A stretch of 12,637 bases of DNA, from assembly GCA_027620595.1 (NCBI GenBank), contig JAQCDI010000036.1:1-12637 (forward strand), written 5' to 3'. The notes under the pieces were generated by a model. That model did not search any database. It was not told where the DNA came from and saw only the letters and a program-made list of their open reading frames with translations. Each line of letters opens with the position of its first letter. Within the stretch, counting starts at the first letter, position 1. Position numbers and translations under genes: made by a program. This document shows positions 6,601 through 12,637 of the stretch, piece by piece. Source of the stretch: Bacteroidota bacterium (GTDB lineage Bacteria > Bacteroidota > Rhodothermia > Rhodothermales > UBA10348).

Positions 6601-9225
6601 ATGCCCATGTTGCGCCACCTGTCTGCCTGCCTGCTCCTGTTGCTGGCCCCCGTCACCGTCCAGGCCCAGGATCTCCTCCTGCCCGAAGCCTTCCAGTTTG
6701 CCCCCGAGATCCCCCGCGACCCGGCCATTCCTTCTCCGGAGGCCTTCCTGGGCCGTGCCACCGGGGAGAGCTACACCCTGCATGCCGATGTCGTACGATA
6801 CCTGCACGCAGTGGCCGACGTCTCGGACAGGGTTGCCATCCAGGAGTACGGGCGAACCTATGAAAACCGGCCGCTCTACCTTCTGACGGTCACGTCGCCT
6901 GCCAACCATGCACGGATAGCAGACATCCAGGCCGCCAACCAGCGGCTGGCCGATCCCGCCACGCCGGCCGCTGAGGCCGCTGAATTGACGGCAGCCAACC
7001 CCATCATCACCTGGCTTTCCTACAACGTGCATGGCAACGAGCCGTCGAGCACGGAGAGCGCGCTGGAAGTGCTGTATCTGCTGGCCGCCGGGCAGGGCGC
7101 CGGGATCGAAGCGTTGCTGGAGCAAAGCGTGGTCCTCATTGATCCGGTGCTCAATCCCGACGGCCGGGACCGGTACGTGTATTGGTACAAGTCGGCCCGC
7201 GCCCATCAGCTGCGGGTGGATGCTGACGACCTGGAACACGACGAGCCCTGGCCGGGCGGACGTACCAACCATTACTGGTTCGACCTGAACCGGGATTGGA
7301 TGTGGTTGGTGCATCCCGAGTCCCAGGGGCGCATCCAGCATTACAGGGAATGGATGCCGCAGGTCCACATGGACTATCACGAGCAGGGGTTCGACAACAA
7401 CTACTTCACGATGCCGGGCAAAGCCCCGCGCAATCTCGAGCTGCCTGAGGCGTATGAGTCGTGGGCCGACATGTTCGGGCGCGCCAGCGGCGAAGCGCTG
7501 GCGCGCAACCAGGTGAACTACTTCACCCGGGAGTCTTTCGAGTTCTTCTATCCTGGGTATGGCTCGTCCTATCCCACCATGCAGGGCGCCATCGGCATGC
7601 TCTCCGAGCAGGGCGGACACAGCCGCGGAGGCCGGGCGGTGGAGACGAACGATGGCTATGTCCTGACCCTGCGCCAGCGCGCCTGGGACCATTTTGCCAC
7701 TTCGATGGCCGTCATCGAGGCGTCCGTTGCGCATCGGACCGACCTGCTGGCTTATCAGCGCGCCTTCTTCGATCCCGCCAACTCGAAGCAGAAAACCACG
7801 GCCTACCTCATCCCCGACGACGACGGCAACGGATACGTGACCGATGTGATTGCGCTCCTGCTGGCCCACGGCATCGAAGTGGAGCGGGCAACGGCAGAAT
7901 TCTCGGTGCAGGGCATGGATTTCTGGAATGGCACGTCAGCCCGGCAAACCTTCCCGGCAGGTACCTGGATCGTTCCCACGAATCAGGCCCGGCACGTGAT
8001 GATCCACACGCTCATGCAGCGCCAGATGGAGATCGAGTCCAAGGACATGTATGACATGTCCGCCTGGTCTGTCCCGCTGGCCTACAATCTGCAGGGAGCT
8101 GCCTGGACTGAAGAAGCGCTCCTCATGGCCCGCGAGTCGGTGAGCGAAGCCCCGAAACGCACTTCCGGAGTGACGAACGCCGGGGCCCGGTATGGATATG
8201 CCATTGACTGGCGACAGCAAGGTGCCCCAAAGGCACTCGGCATGCTCTGGGAAGCCGGGTACAATGTGCGCGCGGCCCGCCGCACCTTCGGAATCGGCGA
8301 AAAGGACTATTCCGTGGGTTCGATCATTGTCCTCAAGGGACGCAATCGGGACCGGATGGCCGGTATGGCGGCTGACATGGAGCGGATTGCCCATGCGGCC
8401 GGTGTCCGGATCGAGGGCTATGACGTGAGCCGGGTGGACCGGGGCATGGACCTGGCATCGGCTGATGCCCGCGTCGTGGAGGAGCCCCGCGTGGTCATGC
8501 TGCTCGACGACCCCATCGGATCCGAAACGGCCGGACAGATCTGGTACCTTTTCGACCGTCGGGTGGAGTGGGGCATCGATCGGGTGCGTGCCCGCCGCCT
8601 GTCGTCGTTGGATCTGGACGAAGTGGACGTGCTTGTGCTGCCTCCGGGCAACCTGTCCTCGCTCATCGACTCCACACAGTCCGATCGGCTCGGCCGGTGG
8701 ATCCGGCAGGGTGGTGTCCTGATCGGTTCGGAGAGCGCGGCCTCGTTCCTGGCTTCCGAGCGCTCGGGTCTGTCTTCGGCCCGCATGGTGCGCACGGACA
8801 CCGAAGAAGAGGATGAATCCGACGTCGACGAAGCGGTCTATACCCGCTATGTTGATCGCAGCGATTCCACGGATGCCACGCGCATTTCCGGATCCGCATT
8901 CCGCGCCCGCCTGGACAATACCCATCCGCTGGCGGCCGGCATGCCCGAATCCCTGTTCACATTGAAATTCGGAACCGAGGCCATCGAGCCCTCACGTTCG
9001 CTCCACAACGTGGGGACCTACGACCGGGAGGCTGCCCAGCTCCTGGCTTCCGGATTTGCCTCCACGGAGAACCAGGAAAAACTGGCCGGACAGACGTTTG
9101 CCGCTGTTCAGGACATGGGTTCCGGAAAGGTGGTGTTGCTGCTGGACAAGACGCAGTACCGCATGTTCTGGCTGGGTCCCACACGGCTCCTGATCAATGC
9201 CGTGATGCTCCTGCCCGGCATGTAG
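6601..9225 (+). CDS. exported M14-family zinc carboxypeptidase with GATase-like C-terminal region
   Basis: The 874-residue protein is a predicted secreted metallocarboxypeptidase. A signal peptide spans residues 1-22 (poly-Leu core, cleavage VQA-QD). The M14 catalytic domain covers about residues 40-400. Its zinc ligands are His144 and Glu147 in NVHGNEPSS and His260 in MDYHEQG. Substrate-binding motifs are NPDGRDRY (from 185) and DLNRDW (from 228), and the likely general-base Glu336 lies in MLSEQGGHSRGG. From about residue 628 to the end there is an alpha/beta region with VDVLVLPPGNLSSL and WIRQGGVLIGSESAASF that resembles a class I glutamine-amidotransferase-like fold; I see no clear catalytic triad in it. 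The start at 6601 (or 6607) is chosen because the open frame further upstream runs into the previous gene and has no signal peptide. No T9SS sorting domain is visible, so it is probably periplasmic or secreted by another route. Confidence 0.9.
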   Translation: MPMLRHLSACLLLLLAPVTVQAQDLLLPEAFQFAPEIPRDPAIPSPEAFLGRATGESYTLHADVVRYLHAVADVSDRVAIQEYGRTYENRPLYLLTVTSPANHARIADIQAANQRLADPATPAAEAAELTAANPIITWLSYNVHGNEPSSTESALEVLYLLAAGQGAGIEALLEQSVVLIDPVLNPDGRDRYVYWYKSARAHQLRVDADDLEHDEPWPGGRTNHYWFDLNRDWMWLVHPESQGRIQHYREWMPQVHMDYHEQGFDNNYFTMPGKAPRNLELPEAYESWADMFGRASGEALARNQVNYFTRESFEFFYPGYGSSYPTMQGAIGMLSEQGGHSRGGRAVETNDGYVLTLRQRAWDHFATSMAVIEASVAHRTDLLAYQRAFFDPANSKQKTTAYLIPDDDGNGYVTDVIALLLAHGIEVERATAEFSVQGMDFWNGTSARQTFPAGTWIVPTNQARHVMIHTLMQRQMEIESKDMYDMSAWSVPLAYNLQGAAWTEEALLMARESVSEAPKRTSGVTNAGARYGYAIDWRQQGAPKALGMLWEAGYNVRAARRTFGIGEKDYSVGSIIVLKGRNRDRMAGMAADMERIAHAAGVRIEGYDVSRVDRGMDLASADARVVEEPRVVMLLDDPIGSETAGQIWYLFDRRVEWGIDRVRARRLSSLDLDEVDVLVLPPGNLSSLIDSTQSDRLGRWIRQGGVLIGSESAASFLASERSGLSSARMVRTDTEEEDESDVDEAVYTRYVDRSDSTDATRISGSAFRARLDNTHPLAAGMPESLFTLKFGTEAIEPSRSLHNVGTYDREAAQLLASGFASTENQEKLAGQTFAAVQDMGSGKVVLLLDKTQYRMFWLGPTRLLINAVMLLPGM

Positions 9226-9278
9226 CGGAACTGGCCGCCCTCCGCCACGGTCGAAGGGCCCATCCAATAACCATTCCC

Positions 9279-10154
9279 ATGCTCCCCTACACCATAAAGG
9301 AAGGACTGTCCGGCTTCAAGCGGGCCTCCTTTTCGTCGGTAGCAGCAACCAGTGCCATGACCGTGGCGCTCGTGCTGGTAGGGTTGTTTGCCGTTGTCAT
9401 CTGGCAGGCCCGCGGCGTGTCGGAGTGGCTCAAGCAGCGGGTCGGGGAGGTCGAGCTCTTCCTCGACGATGTCCACGTGGATGTGGCCGAGGCGCTCTAT
9501 GAGCGGGCACGGGCAACCGCCGGCGTGGCCCAGGCCGAGTTCATCTCCAAGGAACGGGCGCAGCAGATCTTCCGACAGGAATTCGGGGAGGAGGCCGAGG
9601 TGTTCTTCGACGGAGCCTTCCTGCCGGCTTCGATCCGGGTCCGGGTAGAGCCGGACTATATCAACACCGACAGCCTGAACGCCCTGGTGGCGGAGTTCTC
9701 GAGCTGGAATCGGGTGGACGAGGTGGTCTACAATCGCCCGCTTTTGGCCAAGGTACAGGACAACCTGCGTCTGCTTTCCATCATCGGCGTCTCCATCGGA
9801 CTCCTGGTTCTGCTGGCGTCGATCTTCCTGGTGGCCAACACCATCCGCCTGGCCATCTATGCCCGCCGGCTCATGATCCGGACGATGAAGCTGGTGGGCG
9901 CAACGGACGGCTTCATCCGCAAGCCGTTCATCGTGGAAGGCATCCTGCAGGGCATGATCTCTGCCGTGCTGGCTCTCTTCATCCTGTGGGTCATGGAGCA
10001 GGTTGCGCTGGCCCTGGTCCCGCAGCTGAGCGGTCTGCCCTGGAGCGAGGCCCTGCTGTTTGCTGCCGGGCTTCTGGTCGCTGGCATGATCCTGGGATGG
10101 ATCGGTTCGGAGAGTGCCGTCCGCCGCTTCCTGCGTCAGGTGTCCCTGCACTGA
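9279..10154 (+). CDS. ftsX: cell-division ABC transporter permease FtsX
   Basis: FtsX is the inner-membrane partner of the ATPase FtsE; FtsEX acts at the division site and controls peptidoglycan hydrolases through its extracytoplasmic domain. The 291 residues show the family layout: a cytoplasmic N-terminus (YTIKEGLSGFKRA), TM1 about 21-43, an extracytoplasmic domain about 45-164 (EVELFLDD, EFISKERAQQIF), then TM2 about 165-187, TM3 about 221-245 and TM4 about 256-278. The conserved cytoplasmic loop ANTIRLAIYARRLMIRTMKLVGATDGFIRKPFIVEG is present (given in parts: ANTIRLAIYARR, then MKLVGATDGFIRKPF, then VEG). The position usually holding an acidic residue after the RR is LM here. There is no ftsE next to it, as in many Bacteroidota. 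It starts 53 bases after the M14 gene without a Shine-Dalgarno sequence. Confidence 0.95.
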   Translation: MLPYTIKEGLSGFKRASFSSVAATSAMTVALVLVGLFAVVIWQARGVSEWLKQRVGEVELFLDDVHVDVAEALYERARATAGVAQAEFISKERAQQIFRQEFGEEAEVFFDGAFLPASIRVRVEPDYINTDSLNALVAEFSSWNRVDEVVYNRPLLAKVQDNLRLLSIIGVSIGLLVLLASIFLVANTIRLAIYARRLMIRTMKLVGATDGFIRKPFIVEGILQGMISAVLALFILWVMEQVALALVPQLSGLPWSEALLFAAGLLVAGMILGWIGSESAVRRFLRQVSLH

Positions 10155-10204
10155 TTCCAGGGCGGTTGAGCCGGGATTTCACGCGACTTTCCGCGGTTCG
10201 CCCG

Positions 10205-10212
10205 TATATTTC
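10205..10212 (+). promoter_or_regulatory. probable promoter element, near-leaderless, for the small metal-associated gene
   Basis: TATATTTC is an AT-rich island that matches the Bacteroidota -7 element TAnnTTTG at seven of eight positions and the sigma70 -10 hexamer at five of six. It ends four bases before the ATG at 10217, so transcription would begin at or very near the start codon, giving a leaderless or near-leaderless mRNA. It separates the copper locus from ftsX and would make that locus a new transcription unit. No strong -35 element is visible. Confidence 0.45.
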
Positions 10213-10216
10213 TGCC

Positions 10217-10600
10217 ATGATCCGTCTGATCTGCATACTGGTCCTGTTGACCCTCGCCGCGGTACCCGCCGCGCGGGCCATGGATCATGCGCATCATTCG
10301 GGACACGGCAGCGAGCGCTCGGTCAGTCCCGCTCAGGAGGCCACGATGCCCGCTTTGCCATCATGCAAGGTGGCGGACTCCACCGACCGCCCAATGCCCG
10401 GTCATGGTTCGTGTCTGGGCTGCTGCCCCGGTAATCTTCTGCAGGGCAATGTGTCCCCGACGCCTCGTGGACAGGACGCCCTGACCATACCGGAGTTCGA
10501 CGACGTTCCTGCTTTTCGATCCGACGATGTTCCCGTTTCTTCCGGAGCGCGATCGCCGGGGCTTGTGTGCGGCGATTTCTGTCCTGTTCTGCGATTGTGA
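10217..10600 (+). CDS. small exported His/Cys-rich protein, probably metal-binding
   Basis: The 127-residue protein is not one I recognise by name. A Sec signal peptide is clear (MIRLICILVLLTLAAVPAARA, cleavage after residue 21). The mature N-terminus is rich in histidine (MDHAHHSGHG, His24, 26, 27, 30). A second cluster has PMPGHGSCLGCCPG with His63 and Cys66, 69, 70, and further cysteines are at 50, 118 (VCGD) and 122 (FCPV). Such His/Cys/Met-rich periplasmic proteins commonly precede Cus-type efflux genes, and here the gene lies directly upstream of the CusC/CusB-like pair, which supports a role in copper or silver binding or delivery. The start at 10217 is fixed by the signal peptide; the frame is open further upstream only through ftsX. 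Confidence 0.7.
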   Translation: MIRLICILVLLTLAAVPAARAMDHAHHSGHGSERSVSPAQEATMPALPSCKVADSTDRPMPGHGSCLGCCPGNLLQGNVSPTPRGQDALTIPEFDDVPAFRSDDVPVSSGARSPGLVCGDFCPVLRL

Positions 10601-10638
10601 GGATACGCGGGTCAGCCTGCACATGCGGGCGGCCACCC

Positions 10639-10656
10639 CATCCCCTGTGAGGGATG
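10639..10656. promoter_or_regulatory. 18-bp inverted repeat 1 (probable operator half of a pair)
   Basis: CATCCCCTGTGAGGGATG has perfect 6-bp arms (CATCCC/GGGATG) around a 6-base centre. It matches the second repeat at 10670 in the consensus CATCCCCnnTnnGGGATG and lies 31 bp from it start to start. The G/C-tract palindrome recalls operators of CsoR/RcnR-type metal repressors. It could instead form an RNA hairpin in the leader of the TolC gene. Confidence 0.5.
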
Positions 10657-10669
10657 ACCACGACAGTCC

Positions 10670-10687
10670 CATCCCCCATCGGGGATG
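10670..10687. promoter_or_regulatory. 18-bp inverted repeat 2 (probable operator half of a pair)
   Basis: CATCCCCCATCGGGGATG has perfect 7-bp arms (CATCCCC/GGGGATG) around a 4-base centre CATC. It ends 35 bases before the ATG at 10723. A weak -10-like TATCCA at 10704-10709 follows, so the repeat would sit over the -35 region of a promoter there, the usual position of a repressor site. There is no U-tract after it, so it is not a typical terminator. Confidence 0.5.
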
Positions 10688-10722
10688 CGCTGAAGTCGGC
10701 GTGTATCCAATCGAAGAACATC

Positions 10723-12039
10723 ATGGATTCCCCCTTTCCTGCCTTGAACTGCAGACGTCCGTCGTGGCGATCTGTGCTGCTCGGATGCGTCCTGCTGGGT
10801 GCTGTTGGCGCTTTTTCCACTACGCAGGCCCAGGATGCTGAAGAGCTTCTGGTCGTTTCTTCCGTAGAGGATCTTTTGCGTGCCGTTTCGGAGGGCAATG
10901 TGTCCCTCCGTGCGGCCGCCTCTCGAGCCGGAGCCCTGGCGTCAGCCTCGGGAGTGGCGGGCGCCCTTCCCGACCCGACCGTTGCCGTTGGTTTCTTTCC
11001 TCTGCCGATCCATACGGCGCGTGGCGAGCAGCTCATGCAGCTGCGTGTTGAACAAATGCTTCCCTGGCCCGGCAAGCGGGAGCTTCAGCGAACGATGGCG
11101 GACATGGAGGCGCACATGGGGCGCGAGGATGCGGCGCGCCTGAAGGCCGAGGCCTCCCTCGAAGCGCTGCATGCGGCCATGGCGGTGGCCCAGGCCGAGG
11201 CCCGCATGGCCGAAATCCACTCCTTCCGTGAGCGTCTTCGGCGGTTTGAATCCGTGGCCTTGACCCGCTACGAGAACGGCGAGGGGGAGCAGCAGCACGT
11301 CTGGAAGCTGCAGTTGGCCCTGGCCGCGCAGGAGCAGGCGCTGGCCCGTTTTGCGGATGACCGTGCGGCTGCCGTTGCGGCCATCGGACAGCAGGTGCAT
11401 CGACCCGTGGCGGTTCCGGAAGGCGCGTTTCTGGCGTTGGCTCCCATGGTGGCGGACGCCTTTCCCGAGGAGCGCTCGGAATACCGGCGCATGCAGGCAG
11501 GGATCCAGCGCGCTGCTGCCGCCCGGGAAACGGCTCGTCTGGTCAACCGCCCCGATTGGGGCCTGTCGGCCACGTGGATGACCATCGTGGAAAGCGATAT
11601 GCCAGCCATGTCGGACGGGCGGGATGCCTTCGGCGTGGGCGTCATGCTCCGCGTGCCGCTCGGCCGTCGGGAGCAGGAAGCCAGGGAGGAAGCGGCCCGT
11701 CTCCAGGAGCAGGCCATGCAGGAGGCGCAGGAGGCGTTCGTGGCGGCTTGGCAGGCCATGTGGGCCGAGAATTCCATCCGGATCGGGCAGTTGGAAGCGC
11801 AGCTGGCTCACCTCGATTCCCGGCTGCTCCTCGTCGCCGAATCCATGTTGGAGTCGTCCGTGCAGGCCTATGCGGCCGGACGCTCGGGCTTCCTTGATCT
11901 TCTTGATGCCGAGCGAACGGCGTTCGACTTGCGTATGCAGCGTGTCGAACTGGTCACCCGCCTGGCCACAGCCCGATGGACCCGCGTGCGCCTTAGCGGG
12001 CAGTGGGATGTCCCCTCCGAATTGCCTTCAAACCGGTAA
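10723..12039 (+). CDS. TolC-family outer-membrane channel of a CusCBA-like metal efflux system
   Basis: The 438-residue protein is an outer-membrane efflux channel of the TolC family (CusC/CzcC-like). It has a signal peptide of about 36 residues (core VLLGCVLLGAVGAF, cleavage near TQA-QD). It then shows two repeats of long Ala/Glu/Arg/Gln-rich helices that form the periplasmic tunnel (about residues 120-225 and 325-425). The motif QMLPWPGKREL near residues 111-121 is typical of metal-efflux TolC proteins in Bacteroidota, and the second repeat ends with AYAAGRSGFLDLLDAERTAFDLRMQ, a family hallmark. The length is close to the family norm (about 400-480). The ATG at 10723 is chosen over 10654 because it gives a clean signal peptide and 10654 lies inside the first inverted repeat. 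The adaptor gene begins 4 bases after its stop. Confidence 0.9.
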   Translation: MDSPFPALNCRRPSWRSVLLGCVLLGAVGAFSTTQAQDAEELLVVSSVEDLLRAVSEGNVSLRAAASRAGALASASGVAGALPDPTVAVGFFPLPIHTARGEQLMQLRVEQMLPWPGKRELQRTMADMEAHMGREDAARLKAEASLEALHAAMAVAQAEARMAEIHSFRERLRRFESVALTRYENGEGEQQHVWKLQLALAAQEQALARFADDRAAAVAAIGQQVHRPVAVPEGAFLALAPMVADAFPEERSEYRRMQAGIQRAAAARETARLVNRPDWGLSATWMTIVESDMPAMSDGRDAFGVGVMLRVPLGRREQEAREEAARLQEQAMQEAQEAFVAAWQAMWAENSIRIGQLEAQLAHLDSRLLLVAESMLESSVQAYAAGRSGFLDLLDAERTAFDLRMQRVELVTRLATARWTRVRLSGQWDVPSELPSNR

Positions 12040-12043
12040 CACC

Positions 12044-12637
12044 ATGACTACCCGACACCTGATCCTGATCATTCCGGGCATCCTGCTCATCGCATTGGGC
12101 GCTTACTGGCTCGGGACCCGCACCGGTGCTCACGACATGGCTGTTGAGGCCTCCACAGCCGACGCGGAACGTGAAATCCTGTACTGGCGGGCGCCGATGG
12201 ACCCTTCCGAGATCTACGACAAGTCCGGTAAGTCCCGCATGGGCATGGACCTGGAGCCGGTGTATGCCGATGAGGTCGGACGCACGGCTGCCTCGTCCGG
12301 CGTCCGGATAGATCCCGTCGTGGCCCAGAACATGGGCATCCGGTATGCCATGTCCGAGCGGCGCGATCTGACCCGATCCATCCGGACGGTGGGCGAGGTC
12401 ATGATCGATGAGGAGAACGTCATCCAGGTCAACGCCCGGGTCTCGGGCTGGCTGGAAGTCCTGCATGTTGCCTTCGACGGTGCGCCCGTCAAGAAGGGCG
12501 ACCCGCTGCTGGAGATCTATTCGCCCGAAGTGGTCACCACCCAGGAGGAATTCCTGCTGGCCCTGGCCCATCGGGACGGGCTGGATGCATCATCCCCAGC
12601 GGAAGCCCGCGCGGCGGCCGACCGGATGGTGGCCGCC
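12044..12637 (+). CDS. cusB: CusB-like efflux RND periplasmic adaptor, 3' end outside the window
   Basis: This is the first 198 codons of a membrane-fusion protein that links an RND pump to the TolC channel and binds Cu(I)/Ag(I). Residues about 5-23 (HLILIIPGILLIALGAYWL) form a membrane anchor or signal. Residues about 46-75 are a heavy-metal-binding domain, YWRAPMDPSEIYDKSGKS followed by RMGMDLEPVYADE. Its cysteines are replaced and Met52, Met66 and Met68 remain, resembling the three-methionine copper/silver site of E. coli CusB. GVRIDPVVAQNMGIR and then the lipoyl/barrel-sandwich half (VNARVSGWLEVLHVAFDGAPVKKGDPLLEIYSPEVV, in parts: ARVSGWLEVL and VKKGDPLLEIYSPE) follow, and an alpha-hairpin begins (QEEFLLALAHRD). 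The gene starts 4 bases after the TolC stop, so the pair is co-transcribed. A CusA-type pump is expected downstream but lies beyond the window. Confidence 0.9.
   Translation, partial: MTTRHLILIIPGILLIALGAYWLGTRTGAHDMAVEASTADAEREILYWRAPMDPSEIYDKSGKSRMGMDLEPVYADEVGRTAASSGVRIDPVVAQNMGIRYAMSERRDLTRSIRTVGEVMIDEENVIQVNARVSGWLEVLHVAFDGAPVKKGDPLLEIYSPEVVTTQEEFLLALAHRDGLDASSPAEARAAADRMVAA

Noticed and set aside
6526..7869. A 447-residue minus-strand open frame opposite the M14 gene
   Set aside because: It lies entirely against the conserved catalytic domain on the plus strand, has no family signature and no start signals.
10155..10204. Possible terminator after ftsX
   Set aside because: Only short, widely separated GC-rich matches are present and no T-tract follows, so no hairpin terminator can be supported.

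Overview
The window is GC-rich (mid-60s percent by eye), with ten co-directional plus-strand genes packed tightly and no gene-free stretch over 300 bases. It looks like a high-GC member of the Bacteroidota/Rhodothermota group (Rhodothermales-like). The reasons are a secreted metallopeptidase with a type IX secretion (T9SS) type A sorting domain, mostly absent Shine-Dalgarno sequences, an ftsX without an adjacent ftsE, and a TolC protein with an LPWPGK motif. The taxonomic placement is an inference; the window contains no rRNA or other marker that fixes it.

Region 1 (about 40-5034) is a histidine-utilisation operon: hutU (urocanate hydratase), hutH (histidine ammonia-lyase) and hutI (imidazolonepropionase). 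The genes overlap or nearly touch. They take histidine through urocanate and imidazolone propionate to N-formimino-L-glutamate. No gene for the last step (hutG, hutF or ftcD) is present. The fourth gene position instead holds a 162-residue protein that is only the N-terminal catalytic domain of an L-asparaginase. It keeps the active-site Thr, Thr-Asp and Lys and ends just after them. This is the most unusual gene in the window.

Region 2 (5063-9225) encodes two exported zinc peptidases. The first is an HEYTH gluzincin-type metallopeptidase with a C-terminal T9SS sorting domain. The second is a large M14-family carboxypeptidase with a class-I-amidotransferase-like C-terminal region. Next to the hut genes they suggest a theme of external protein breakdown followed by amino-acid catabolism, but that link is inferred.

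Region 3 (9279-10154) is ftsX, the membrane subunit of the FtsEX cell-division complex.

Region 4 (10205-12637, running off the end) is a copper/silver efflux locus. It holds a small exported His/Cys-rich protein with a probable near-leaderless promoter, a CusC-like TolC outer-membrane channel, and the start of a CusB-like adaptor with an all-methionine metal-binding site. Between the small protein and the channel lie two 18-bp inverted repeats of consensus CATCCCCnnTnnGGGATG, spaced 31 bp start to start (about three helical turns). They look like a paired operator for a metal-responsive repressor and are the most notable non-coding signal here.
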